A stretch of DNA of 64,000 bases from the NCBI GenBank assembly GCA_950295325.1, contig OX485804.1, forward strand, positions 22,940,001-23,004,000. The letters are read 5' to 3'. The position numbers were made by a program, and so were the translations under genes. The stretch is from Polytrichum commune (Eukaryota > Streptophyta > Polytrichopsida > Polytrichales > Polytrichaceae). This document shows positions 24,654-36,623 of the stretch, piece by piece. Every line of letters begins with the position of its first letter. Within the stretch, counting starts at the first letter, position 1. The notes under the pieces were generated by a model. That model saw nothing but the letters and a program-made list of their open reading frames with translations. It was not told the origin of the DNA and ran no database searches.

Positions 24654-27562
24654 TTACTCACAAGCTAATTTTGTGTCAAAGCTGCTCAAACAGATGGCAA
24701 ATGCTTGGAAAGCGGACAGAGGGTATCTATAGTCCATTGTGAACATGTCCTTCCCTATCTTTCCAAACTGTAGAATAACTTTATCATGGTCCCCTTGTGT
24801 GCTTGTAGGTGCTTGTTCTGTGGCAGCAGCTACGAGCTGGAAGTTTTTCACTGAGGCAACAGTCACCCTTCCTCGAAAATTCAAGCACCAGCACTGCAAC
24901 TGCTCGTGCCACCTAGGGGCCTTATTCTTCAGCACCAAAGGTTCGTCCTTGTTAAGAACTCCACTGTGAAAATCGCAGTCAATTGTGCTGCAATCCGCTA
25001 CAGCTGCTTTGGATCTCGGCGATGACAGAATACTAGAGTAAGGAATGTGGGTATCCTCTAAGACACTGGGGGTAAACTCTGTAGGAGTGGGGGCTGTACC
25101 CCCAGAGTCCATTGAAGTTGCAGGGATTGTGTGCAATGTGCACTGCATGCGCCTGGGCCCTCGGGTACCCAGGACATTCAACTCATACGCTATATGTGCA
25201 ACATTGTAGCTTCCTGCTGGTATGCGGGAAGACACTTGCTTTGAGTTCAAGCTCATGCGTCGGCTTGCACGATTGGTCGAGGCTACAGCCCCATTGTGTG
25301 GGGGCTGACTGTCATAGATTGTAAACTTTGTACCCAAGAAATTTGATCTGCATCCACAATCCTCCCCTGTTAGATACATCACATAGAAGTCACTGGAGCA
25401 CGTTCAAGAGAGACATTTCATACGACAATGTGTAACCATAAAGAGTGGCGTCGAAATTCACCTCAATTTGCCAACATATGTATTGCTCCCTCTTGACATG
25501 TCTTCCAAATTGAGAGAAATAATATAATCAGTGCTTGTGGCACGCCTGAACTTTCGAGCAGCTAGAAGAAATTTTCCACTGTCCACTAAGGCTGCATTTT
25601 TTCAAAAAAACAAGTAACATCATTTTCTGCACTCAAGTAGAATGTAAACAATTTTGATCACTTTGTCCATATTGCACAATACTTCCATTCTAGTACCAAG
25701 ACAGGTGTCCTGAATAGTACGTTGCTCCTGCATGATACACTCCATAACAAGCAAGACTATATTCATTCAGCTGCATATGAAGTTTGTGAAGTTACAATGT
25801 CTGGTAATTGACAAGAGCCACGAATTACTGTTCCTAGAATACAGGAGCTTAATTCACCATCAGATTCAAAAGGGAAATCTCTTCATTATTGCCCCATACT
25901 CATGGTCTGAACATTTTCTTCTGTCTGATCAGAAAGAATTATATCCTCATTCATTTCACCTCAGACAAGATCCAACAGATAGTCAGAAATTTGTCAACAA
26001 CAGAACAATGAGTATTGTGAATATGAACTTACTGGGTGGAAGACCCAAGAAAAGCTGATACGTGGACGTGGTTCTATCCCGTTTAATAAAGCATTGCACT
26101 GTGTTGTCTCGAGGTCCAGGCTGTGATGCACAATATCAGACACATGGCGTGTTAGTACCACAAATCCACAAAGGAGCTGTGCCCTAATTGCATCTGCAAC
26201 CTTCAAGGATGATCTTTGTCTAGCCACATCAAGCAAGTACAGAAGATCCAACAACAGACAGGCTGCTATAGGCCATGGACAGGTATGCCAGAAAAAGGGC
26301 ATCATCCAAGGGTGCCCGTGAGTATCATCCCAAATCGGACTTGTGTAGTCATGTTTTCGATTTACAGATTGAAACTACTTTTGATGACACAGAAGAATTT
26401 GGATAGAAAAACTGCTCACAATCAGGATCAGTAACAAGAGATGACAGTGGCATTTCCACTGACGATCAATATGTTTTCAACTTGACCCTCTGTTCCCAGT
26501 GGTGGTGCATCCTAGATAGTTCATGCAATTGAATCCTTTTGGGTGTCTCTCAAAAACAACTAGTTTGAACTTCTCAGGTGGTACAAGTACATGACTGTCT
26601 TCGCAAATAGTGATATCCACTGCACATAACACAGTTTGACTACAGAATCGTTCAAGTTAGAAAGGCTCATCTGCACCAAAAAAAATATTTTGCTTCCTTA
26701 TTACATGCTACAAGAACACCCCCAGAAATGCAGAAAAATTAATAATTTCGTTCCGGAGTAAAAGGTACTCTTTAGGTGGCTCAAGCCTTTTGATTGACGA
26801 TAACTGATAGCCAGTGGGCACCTAAAGTCCGTTTCCAGCGACCCGTGACAAACTCAAAATTTGAACCACATTCGTTAAGGATTTCAATGGTGTCTCTACC
26901 ATGACCTTCCACTGATTAAGGCTGTCAGGGGTGCTCCATTGACAAGCCATGTATTTAACCCTACTCCAAGGTCCAAACTTACAATCTTCTCAAGGGGGTC
27001 GAGTCTTCTCCACCAAGTGGACAGAAATACCATGTAAAGTCGAGTCCAGTTACAAGCCTCAACCAACATAGGAGTAATGCCTTTAACCCCCTCACACTAC
27101 ACTGTTCGCCTCTAGGAACATTCCTGATTGTGCAGTGCTGACCCAAATTTTGAACACCTGCAAAGATGATTTTCTCACCTGCTTCAGAGCGATGGGAAAT
27201 GTCAACCGACCGGATTGCTCTGGCGTTTTAACCAGTTCCTTCGTGATTTCTCTCCACGTGCTGCAAACGGCAGCGCACGCAACCACATGTTTGCGGCTGG
27301 GCCACACGCTCTCGCTGGCCTCTACTCTTTGGATCACGTCTCTCAGTAGCTCCGGCGGCATGTTAGCCCAGCAGCTCTGCTCTTGCGGTGCTTCAGCTCT
27401 CAACTGCGTCTCGTCCAGCACCATCCCACTCGACCTGCCCCGATGGTGATGTGGAAACTTCAACTCGAAGCTCCTCCTCGAAATGTTCCCGATACCGCCC
27501 TTCTCCTGAAACTCTCGTATCAAGCTCTTCAGAGGCATCATGGATGGCTTCTGATTTGACAT
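24654..27562 (-). CDS. Tubby-like F-box protein, copy B (4 exons, 431 aa)
   Basis: Coding exons in transcript order are 27562..27179, 26120..26033, 25591..25462 and 25347..24654, with GT-AG introns of 1058, 441 and 114 bp. Exon sizes and phases equal those of copy A except for one extra codon in exon 4 (VAAAT against VAAT). Exon 1 gives exactly the same 128 residues as copy A, including the F-box. Exon 2 is identical in protein. Exon 3 differs at three residues (P to L, E to D, I to S), and exon 4 at about ten, mostly in the non-conserved loop. The F-box, the phosphoinositide-binding tubby barrel and the terminal [18 protein letters not shown] are all intact, so both copies look functional. 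Same orientation as copy A, about 14 kb away: a tandem duplication. The upstream Met at 27697 is in frame, but the Met at 27562 fits the family better. Confidence 0.93.
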
Positions 27563-28680
27563 GCTCCTCTTGCAAGTGAACAGTAATTTCACCTCGCACC
27601 CCAGCCCCTCGGACGCTTTCTTAAAGATTAGCACCCACAACTTCACCCATCTACATAAACTATACACTGTCAGATACACGTTGACCAACATCCACACCGC
27701 ATGGCTGGATGGACCCTGCCAATACTACAGAACAGTACTTAATTAGAAACGAAAAATTCCTCTCTCCTTATGATTCCCTACTATACCGCTCTTCTAAATG
27801 GATCAGAAACCCCCCGGTCAGGTAATTCGCCCCGGAATCAGCTCCCGGGTAGTATTCGATCGCCTCTCCTCAACTGTCATCTCTCTGTTCCAATGCACAT
27901 CGGCAGCCCAAACATATATAGTAGTTCCCTTCTTCCAGTACCAAAGACCATAATAAAGGATGACGAGCTTCGGGTTCAACTCCTCAGCATCATCGTCATT
28001 GCTGACACCGCCACCACCCTAATGGGCTCCTTCCGACGCTCCCGTGAACCTCGAACCTGAAATCCAGATCAACCTCTAAGAGACACTTCCGGTCTTCGAA
28101 GATCGCCACTGAGTTCACCTGTGGAGAATCCTGCAACCCTGTGGAGAACCGAAACCCTTATTGATCGCGCTACCTTAACTCAACCCTTACCATGCTACAT
28201 ACACCGTCAGGGACCTCCATGAGCAGTTTGGAGGCTGGTCGAAGAAATTGCACATGGGGAACGCATCCGAGACCCATACAATCATCGCTCCCTTCCCCTC
28301 CTCCTCCCCGCAGCAGTATCCGATGATCGTGGCGCAGTTTTGTGAGGTTTTGGTGGCGCAAATGAGGTCGAGGAGCAGCGAGTCACCGCTTATCCGAAAG
28401 CTCTCGACGGTGTGCGTGCAGCCGTGGATAGAGACCGCGGGCGGGGGGAGTTGTGATGCGATGATGCGGGCGGGTTGGAATGCAAAATGGCGAGGAAGGT
28501 GCGAGACGGTCGCAGGAAGGCGGAGGAGGACGCAAACCCTCCCAAAGCCTATCTGCCCGGCCCGGGTGGGCCCGCCCGCGCGTGCAGGACCGGCCCGGGC
28601 CGGGCGAGGCGGGGCCCGGTCCGTGTGGCCTGTACCCCAACCAGACCCCCCACGTGGGACTTAACCGCAGTTAAAGCCAC
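27563..28680 (-). promoter_or_regulatory. 5' flank, 5'UTR and likely promoter region of TLP copy B
   Basis: Counterpart of the copy A 5' flank. Near-identity stops at 27709. Beyond that, similarity is patchy until a GC-rich block at about 28395-28640 that shares short segments with copy A. The sequence turns sharply AT-rich and repeat-derived after about 28700, where a C-family MITE begins (28752), so the promoter of copy B probably ends there. Confidence 0.45.
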
Positions 28681-28751
28681 TCTCCACGTCAGCCACTAAC
28701 ATACATTTATCCGACCCACATGCCCAAAGTGAAAAGAGAAACACCAAACAT

Positions 28752-29076
28752 CTACACTAAATATTGTGTTTAGTTAGTGTCACCCACACTAAATGCCAAC
28801 CTAACATCAAACGTAATCTCTTGTTTAAAATCTTTGACATTGTCAAATTACAATCTTGCATCTATCATCACTTACTAAGTGTTTTTTCATCAAATTTTCA
28901 ATCACTCGAGGCAATGCTCGTTATAGAAGTGTTGGGATGCGGAATACACCAAAAGTGCATGAACTAAAGTAAGTTGGGATGATAGTATTTGTGAATTATC
29001 TCATTAAAATGTCATTAAAAAAGTTACCATAGCGACATAAAATACCCTGTGACACTAAATACCATATTTAGTGTAC
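28752..29076 (+). mobile_element. C-family MITE (C4)
   Basis: CTACACTAAATATTGTGTTT at the left and GACACTAAATACCATATTTA then GTGTAC at the right. The interior has AGTAAGTTGGGATGATAGTA. Lies just beyond the 5' flank of TLP copy B. Confidence 0.7.
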
Positions 29077-29379
29077 CTATTGTGAATAATTCTCTCATAA
29101 GGTGGATGAGTCTTAAATGGTTTCCCTTTTCCAACTAGATCGCTTCCTCTAGGATATGATACATGAAATTAGTGCAAGATGCTTGGCAAATCCAAATCGA
29201 CGCATAGCCACTTCCCTCGTAGTTTTTGGACCTCGTATGAATATCTTATTCATTGTCAAAGTGAAGACTCTCGTGCTCATTATATGTCCATATATATAGG
29301 TCCCCCTGAATATGTTGGCTATTTGAGATTAAATTGTTTAGTATATTTCTAAGCATGCAATCCCCAGAAGAAGAAAAAA

Positions 29380-29470
29380 ATTCGACTCTTGTTCTTTTTG
29401 GTATATGTTCTTGGAGCCACGCTTGACCACGTACCACTCAAGTGTAGTTGTCTGATTAAGAGAAGTAAAT
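29380..29470 (+). repeat. Dispersed repeat J, partial copy 1
   Basis: Ends with AGTTGTCTGATTAAGAGAAG. The block CCGATTAAGAGAAGTAACCG and variants recurs in several places. Confidence 0.45.
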
Positions 29471-29550
29471 GAATAAGGGTTGTCTTCCTTAACTTAAGGG
29501 TAAGGTTAATGGGCTAATGTGGTTACTTTGTCATAAATGAATACCCACAC

Positions 29551-29710
29551 TTCAATGGTGTGTGGTTGGGTATGGATCTTAGAACATACACCAAAAAGGC
29601 ACGTGCTTGAAAGAGACTGCAGTGCGTGCTCACGATCTGTTCACCACTTTGGGTTCAAATAGTCAACACAACTAGGAGGGGGGGTTTACATGGTTGTTTC
29701 GTGGCTCCAT
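29551..29710 (+). repeat. Dispersed repeat G, copy 1 (poly-G type)
   Basis: GGTGTGTGGTTGGGTATGGA, then AATAGTCAACACAACTAGGA followed by a G run. Same order as copies at 38405, 54655 and 60080. Confidence 0.55.
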
Positions 29711-30454
29711 GACTTTTTTGACTCTAAAAGATCACAGCAGCAAAGAACATGGAAAATTTTAAAAGTTCGTAGTTTGTTGCTAAATCCGTATATCACATTT
29801 GTGGATCCAAAAAAATCATGAACTTGGAATCCAAGATGAGAATCTTGACAAACAACAAAACTAACCATTCAATACACGTTTAGCTTAGGGGTGAAGGTTC
29901 ACATCATGTACCAAGGGAGCGGTTGTAAATGCTTGTTACTATGTAGAGCCCAATTTTTATTATTTTAAACCATATTAAACCCTAAATAAAGGTCAGAAAC
30001 CTTGATTTAATGTTGGGAGGCCATTTTATAAGTGTTGAATGTATGAACCTATATTTTGTGATACAAAATGCCATATGTAGGTTATTGCTCCCCTTGATGT
30101 GAGAAATAAACCTTTACAATAAGGGTGGGTTTACATGAGGGTCATGGTCCACCAACTTTGAGGTCCAAAACACCCCTTAAAACACTTTGTTGGATTTAGT
30201 TGTGTTAATACACGGGCCTTCTTTTCCATCAATACCCCCTTTCTAGGGCAAGGCATTACAAGAAGTTGAAATGCACCATGTTGCATGAATCTCTCTCGTC
30301 ATTCAAGCATGGCCATGGTCATATACGGCCTTCATTCCACAAGGGAATGTGCTAGAATTGAAACACATAGAGAAAGAAAAGAAAGAAAGAAAGAAACATT
30401 GATCGTTTGATTGTTAACTCGCGTGAAAAAGTTTCCATTTTCATTCTTAAACAA

Positions 30455-30955
30455 CCTAAACTAGATGCTTATAGGTCTCAAAATGCCATGTCCATTAATT
30501 GTCACTATGATACTATTCACCAACATTAGTGATTTTTTTTGAAGTAAAAAATGATTTACATTATGACATTCAACGTAGCACATTGGGATACTAGAGGTGA
30601 TAGTTTTGCATTTTAGAATGCAAAGCAAATATGTTATTGAGCATACTAATGGCAAGTGTCATGTGTTTACATTTTAGTATGCAAGAGGAATATATTCCTG
30701 AGCATACAAATGCCAAGTGTCATTTGTGTACACTATAGTCAACTTGTAGACCAGTGTGCGACTTAGATATACACCTCATAACACCATTAGACATATTCAT
30801 GCCAAGATATCAGTTTGCATGCTCGGACGCCAAGTGGCACGAGGTGGCACTAATGGCAAAGTTGTTGATTCTTAGTGTAACCTAGCATACACCTCAAATC
30901 ATGTATAGGTGACACTATTACGCATGTGTGATACTAAATGCTATAAACCATGTAG
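30455..30955 (-). mobile_element. D-family MITE (D3), left end truncated, reverse orientation
   Basis: Begins inside the family at CCTAAACTAGATGCTTATAG and runs through TTTTAGTATGCAAGAGGAAT to ATAAACCATGTAG. The outermost about 45 bp of one end are missing. Confidence 0.65.
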
Positions 30956-31644
30956 TCTAAATGTGAAACGCATCTCTTGTATAAACATGGTTTTGTTGTT
31001 GGAAGCACAACCATGTTTTGAGCGAGTAAGTTAATCACAACACCTACCAAGGGAGAATGTTGAATTATGGGAGGGAAGGGTGAGAACATTGACTACCTAT
31101 TAGTGCAGAGTGCAAGTTTTTCAACATTCAAATCCCAACATCAGCATAAAAACCTCGATCGATGTGTGTGAGGACAATCGATGCAGTTTAGTGAACTTAA
31201 ATTGGGATGAATCAACAACCAACCTATAAAGGGGCACGTTTTGCTATTACCGCCTCCCATAGATGTTAGGAAACCCAACACCCACTTGTTTGTTGGAAGT
31301 TGGCAACATTCTAGGCTTATTGGGAGGGAAAAGGGGGGGGGGGGTCTCGATCCAATTGATAATTGTCAAGAATGGGGCCCAACACGACAACTCGGATGTG
31401 GGCGTGACTCATCCATCAGCCATGAGTCATCATGATGCATGGTGATGGTGCGTTGATGGATGAATGAGATCACCATGGATGGATGAATGGGATGTATGGA
31501 TGGGGTGTGTGAGGTGGCACCCTATCTTAATTAGCTCCTTGATGTTTTATACGCATGGCCCCACAAAATCAATATTCCAAGGTTCTCGTTTAAGGCACCT
31601 AGTCCTATTGTGGGCACCTCCAACTTCATGGATATTTTTTGCAT

Positions 31645-31668
31645 TTGGATTGGATTGGATTGGATTGG
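31645..31668 (+). repeat. (TTGGA)n short tandem repeat
   Basis: Four to five consecutive TTGGA units. Confidence 0.9.
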
Positions 31669-31779
31669 GAATAAGGAAAGGTATGATGTGGGTGGTCTTT
31701 GGTTTGTTGTTTCTCTACATTCTTTGACTTCTAATGATTATGTTTATACGATGAAACATGTGTTGCATTAGCAAATCTA

Positions 31780-32035
31780 CGATGAAGCATTACCAGAACC
31801 CGGATTGAAAAACGGAGTTTTTCCTGATTGATTGTGAGTATTGGAAGTGCATGTTTATTGATTCCTTACATGAATGCATGGGTCTTCCAAATTGTGTTCA
31901 TTATTGGGCATGGAGTAGTTAGAAATATGTGAAGGTGTAGTATAATCCCCTCTAAACACATGTCTTTATGGTGTTTGTTATTGGATCCTCACCTAACCAG
32001 TGTCCGATTAAGAGAAGTAACCGAATAATGCCCGC
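31780..32035 (+). repeat. Dispersed repeat J, copy 2
   Basis: Contains GAAGTGCATGTTTATTGATT at about 31845 and AGTGTCCGATTAAGAGAAGT at about 32000. A second copy starts about 340 bp further on. Confidence 0.6.
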
Positions 32036-32119
32036 ATACCTTCTGCGGCGTTATTCGGCTACTTATGTTCTTTGTCCTTTGTTAAATATATTTATGTATT
32101 AAAATGTGTGTTGTCTATG

Positions 32120-32385
32120 GTGAAACATCAACAAACATTGTGCAAAGAATCAAGTTTACCCCTACTTAGTTGTGATTGTTGGAAGTGCATGTGCATTGAT
32201 TCCTCAACAAATACATAGGTTCATCCCCCCCCCGGGCCCTAATTTCGTTGATTATTGAGAGTGGAGTAGTTCAAGTTTTGAACGTGTAGTCTTCGAACAT
32301 GTGTGTTTTTATTGGTGCATGTTTTTGGATTTACACCTAAACTACACACCAATCAAATGTAGATGCCCGATTAAGAAGATTAATT
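32120..32385 (+). repeat. Dispersed repeat J, copy 3
   Basis: GAAGTGCATGTGCATTGATT, a C9 tract at about 32227, then GATGCCCGATTAAGAAGATT. Tandem to copy 2. Confidence 0.6.
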
Positions 32386-32879
32386 GAAAAAAACACTTGG
32401 ATATTTTATTTACATCTAGTTAAGTTGGCAATAGTCGTGATTCACAACTACTACCATCTCAAGCTTCCAAACCAAAGTTTCAATACATAGGTTTAGCAAT
32501 GTTAGAGTGAGGATTCAAGTTCATTTTGAACGTTTGCATGGACCCTCTCAATTGTGGTCCATTAGTAAATTTTAAAGTCCAATCTCATTGTAACACGTGT
32601 TTTCCAAGTGTATCTTTCTAGGAACATGCCTTGTTGCTATACGACTCTAATATAGGTGTCCAATTGAGAAGAGTGACTACACAAGGCCCATAATCATAGA
32701 TTTTGAGCATGCACATAAACTATTAACTTAAAATCCAAGGGCACCATGTAAGCATCCCCTAATTTCTAACGTCGTTCAATTTGGGTTAAACACTCATACA
32801 CATATCTACAAGGTATCCTATTGAGTTGTCTCAAAATCATGACTACTATGAATGTAAAATCTATATGTAAGTAAAAAAT

Positions 32880-33249
32880 CTACACTATACATTGTATTTA
32901 GTGTCACCAATTCTATTTGTCTTGCCCAATATGAATATTAAACAACATGTGTAGTATCACCTTAAATTATTTGCCATTCCTTGTAAAAAACCATAATGGG
33001 CCTTATAGATTTACAATGTTGCAAGTATTGCCACTTATTAAGTAGAATTTTCATCCAAATTTCGATTGTTCGCAACATTATTTCATTACAAATATGATGG
33101 GATGCAATATACACCAAACTTAAAGTGCATGAAGCCAAAAGTAAGGTGGGATGACAATACTTACGGACTTATTCATAAGAAGTGTCATTAGGAAAGTTAC
33201 CACAATGACATAGAATACCATATGATACTAAATGCAATATTTGGTGTAG
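32880..33249 (+). mobile_element. C-family MITE (C5)
   Basis: CTACACTATACATTGTATTT at the left and GATACTAAATGCAATATTTG then GTGTAG at the right. The interior has ATAGATTTACAATGTTGCAA and TTTTCATCCAAATTTCGATT. Confidence 0.7.
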
Positions 33250-33744
33250 TGGCAAAACTACATCTTGCTTGAGTTGTGTGGGAAAAATCCACGAATAGAA
33301 TCACACATGTGGATACATTGATGAAATTATCAAAATAGATGTTGAGATGAGATTACAAATATTGATCGTCTTTTGTTCCATAGACTAAATATTAGGAATA
33401 GCATATTAAGGATTTTCATCATGTTATAGTATTCTAGCATTCAAAGGAACACCACTCGCATGCCTCTTCTTCATTTTAAATATAATATACAAGTGTATTC
33501 ATAGGTATTTCTATAAATTTTGGGTTGACAAAAATGTTTAATGTTTTAAAAGCTTATTTAGTTCATGGATCGTACGAGTCGAGTCCCTTCAGATGTCGAG
33601 GTGGGTGGGTCTAATTCAATTACCCTTCTTAAACATACACATCCTAATGGGAGATTACAAGCGATACGAATACGAAAACATGGAGTGAAAGAGATTTCAA
33701 GTTCATTGAACCCAAGGGGATTTTTGGTGGACTTTGCGACATGT

Positions 33745-34110
33745 GCATAACATTACTCACCCTCTCATTGCCGCGCCTTTTCTAAACGGGGTATGCATAA
33801 TGAGAGGTTGGAAAACCTGCAACAACTCTTCCTAGGCCAACATACTTGCCCAACAAATTTAGCAGCCCCACATGGGGCCCTCAACAATGGCCACCCATGT
33901 TTTGCAACTAATCACATAGCATAATCATGTTGATATGCACATCATCTCATGTACCACAAACTTGGGTTATATCAACATGTCAATTAAATGGCACAGAACA
34001 AAGGGCTCTAAGCTTGAGTATTGTCTATTTTGTAAGGGAGACCCAACATTAAAAAGGCAGTACGCTTGCAAAAATTTCCGGCCCCATGGTGCAATGGTCT
34101 ACAACTAAGT
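33745..34110 (+). repeat. Dispersed repeat M, copy 1
   Basis: CATAACATTACTCACC, CCTTTTCTAAACGGGG and a later TTCCGGCCCCATGGTGCAAT recur in order at 41785..42150. Confidence 0.5.
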
Positions 34111-34544
34111 TTTGTTATGTGGAACGTCACGAGGGTTTAAAACACGACTAAAACCTCTATTAACTTATTGCTCAAGTTCGATCCAAAAATATCTATAAGT
34201 CCATTTGTGGGTGTTTTCCTCCATACAAATTAAATAGCTTCTAACACAAGTATTTGGAATCTCTCTTTCTCTCTCTACACATGAAATATCCAATAAAATG
34301 GAACTTAGTTGACAGTAATCCAAATATATTATAGCTAGATTTTAGCACTCTTGGTGCAGGTCGGAGCCAGATATGCTGCTAACATATACAATATAGAATA
34401 CCTGGAAACAGAAAATTCTGTTTAAATAAAAAAACAATTCAGAGCAGCATGAGTCTATCCGTGGTATATATGTCTCTCAAACATCGTTGGATTTTAAGCA
34501 AAGCATCTCACATAAACAAATATTTTCTCTCATTTAGGGGTGAA

Positions 34545-34690
34545 GAACAACATTGTTAACCTTTCTAGACTCAATAGTCATTGCAATTTGTGTGTGTGTT
34601 GGGGGGGGGGGGGTCCATACAATCACTTAATAAGAAAGAAAATCTTCAGCTTGACAATGAATAAAATTAATCATATAAAATTTGGGTTTT
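34545..34690 (+). repeat. Dispersed repeat G, partial copy with 13-G tract
   Basis: CTAGACTCAATAGTCATTGC precedes a T/G stretch and a G run. After it come AGCTTGACAATGAATAAAAT and similar motifs, in the family order. Confidence 0.45.
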
Positions 34691-34721
34691 ACTAGGAAAA
34701 GGATATAACATTATCCAACTA

Positions 34722-35268
34722 CAGTAACCTCCCACTTAAGTACGCAACATGAACCTGCGCAGTTTGTGTGTACTTATTTGGTAGGTGCGTATTTTAGGGT
34801 TTAGGGTTTCCAAATTGCTATTGCTTGTGTTTCGCTATAGCCAGTACGTGCGTACTTTAGAGTTCAGGGTTTCCCAAATCGATTGTGTTTCACTACAATG
34901 TCGAAGAAACCCTATGGAAAGCATCTCAATTTAGAAAATGGAGTTATATTCTAGGGTTTTGACTCTCTTTATAAGCAGGTTCTTGACATCGAGGATTAGC
35001 TGCTCTGCCTTGAAGTTCAAGCAGAAGCAAAGGAAATTTTTGATGGCCTTAAGAAATCATTTGAATCATTTCATAGCAAGATCCGAGCGGTCGACCTCAA
35101 AGCCAAACGCAAAAAAACTTCAAAACTTACGCCAAATGACAATTCACAACATGTTCAACTAAGAAATCTTGAACCTTAATTTTTTTGCCAAAAAATGCGT
35201 ACTTAAACGGGTGCGTACTTAAACGGATGCGTACTTAAACGGGTGCATACTTAAGCGGGAGGTTATTG
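34722..35268. mobile_element. Second pogo/Tigger-like MITE (TA-flanked)
   Basis: TA at 34720-34721 and 35269-35270. The left end is CAGTAACCTCCCACTTAAGT, and the right end on the minus strand is CAATAACCTCCCGCTTAAGT. Near the right end a GGGTGCGTACTTAAAC unit of about 16 bp is repeated three to four times. The CAGTAAxCxCCC ends are typical of Tigger-like elements. The interior includes TTTAGGGTTTAGGG and an open frame with no confident identity. Confidence 0.75.
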
Positions 35269-35700
35269 TACATGACCATGTTGGGTGGGCCAAGAATTTG
35301 TCATATAAGGTGCAAGAGTTATACCTCCGGGATGCTTGTCAGTAGTAGATTCAACTTGATCACTGGTGCACCCTAACCTTCGTAATATCACCCTCCTTAA
35401 TGTCACTCCCTCTCTTATATCCCAAAACCCTAGGGAACGGATGCGCTTAGTTTAATTCTCCCTCGTTGTTGCCACATTTCCCTCCCATGTATCACAAATT
35501 TTGACGTTAGGGTAATCCACCAAAGAATTCAAACCACACGTTGTCATTGTAGCCATTATTGCAATGTTGACTTTGTGTTATTCCATAATGCACACGCTCC
35601 ATTAATTCTCTACGATCGTGCATCCATGTTAACACTACATACCTCCTTAATATGATGTGCACTTTGGTTGCCAGAGCGTGATATTAGGGAGGTTAGAGTG

Positions 35701-36180
35701 TACACCGTTGATGGTATTCAATGTCACATGTGTAACAATGTCACTTGCCCTATTGTGAGGCATATGCCAAATTACACTAATGACCAACAACATGGTCATT
35801 AATGTCACCTCATGACACTTGGCGTTCAAGTGCACTCACGAATATCATGGCATGAGAATGTTCAACAATGTTATGAGGTGCATGCATATGTTACACAAGG
35901 GTCTACAAGTTGACTATAGTGTACACAAATAACACTTGCCATTATTTTGCTCAATAATATCCTCCCTTTGCATACTAAATTGCAAAACTATCGTCTCAAG
36001 TATCTCAATGTGCTACACTAAATGTCATAGTGTGAATATTTTCCACGTAAAGATTTACTTATGTTAACAAATAGTATCATATTGGCAAGTAGCGGACATG
36101 ACACTTTCTAACTCTAGGCATATCTAGTTTAGGCCCTTTGCAAACAGTGTACGTGACACGAAATACCATAAATGGTGCAG
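35701..36180 (+). mobile_element. D-family MITE (D4)
   Basis: TACACCGTTGATGGTATTCA at the left and GTACGTGACACGAAATACCA then TAAATGGTGCAG at the right. One of the two TTGCATACTA units is missing, which makes it shorter (480 bp). Confidence 0.7.
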
Positions 36181-36264
36181 CCATGGCCCTAATTACTTGA
36201 TTTTAGAATGGAACATCTCATTGCAGTTGAGAATAATGTCATGGACTATGAACATTGTTCGAAT

Positions 36265-36623
36265 GCCCCGGGCTAGATCACATCCTCATTCGGTTGGGCA
36301 CTGCCCCTTCACTGCCTCCTTCACTGCCCGGTCTTCCTTCCCGCACCTGTGTGGGAACTCACCCTTCCTTGTTGCAAACCAATGTGACAATACCGGGTCA
36401 AACTTACAAATATTCAGGTTGACATCACTTCATTATTCCCAAGTTAATCGATGAAGTTCCTTCACATGCCAAAGGAGCTTAATGGCTTAAGTGATTGGGT
36501 ATTGTCACAGTGGTCCCCAACAAGGAGGAGTTCCCACACAGGTGCAGGCAGGAAGACCGGATAGTGAAGGAAGCGTGGAAGGGGCGGAACCCAGCTGAAT
36601 GAAGATGTGATCTTGCCCGGGGC
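36265..36623. mobile_element. Fold-back element with about 135-bp inverted arms (Mutator-like)
   Basis: The left arm starts GCCCCGGGCTAGATCACATC. The right arm, read on the minus strand, starts GCCCCGGGCAAGATCACATC and stays alignable for about 135 bp (shared ACCTGTGTGGGAACT, then GTGACAATACC). The 9-bp flanks TGTTCGAAT and TATTTGAAT match at 7 of 9 positions, which fits an aged Mutator-type duplication. Confidence 0.75.

Noticed and set aside
28248-28699. Open frames of 74-138 codons upstream of TLP copy B
   Set aside because: Same GC-driven effect. Different frames from the copy A region, no domain.
31441-31505. ATGG/GGATGAATG-rich stretch as a minisatellite
   Set aside because: Units are irregular and too few. 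Treated as simple low-complexity sequence.
34795-34812. TTTAGGGTTTAGGG telomere-like sequence
   Set aside because: Only two units inside a pogo-like MITE. Too short to be an interstitial telomere array.
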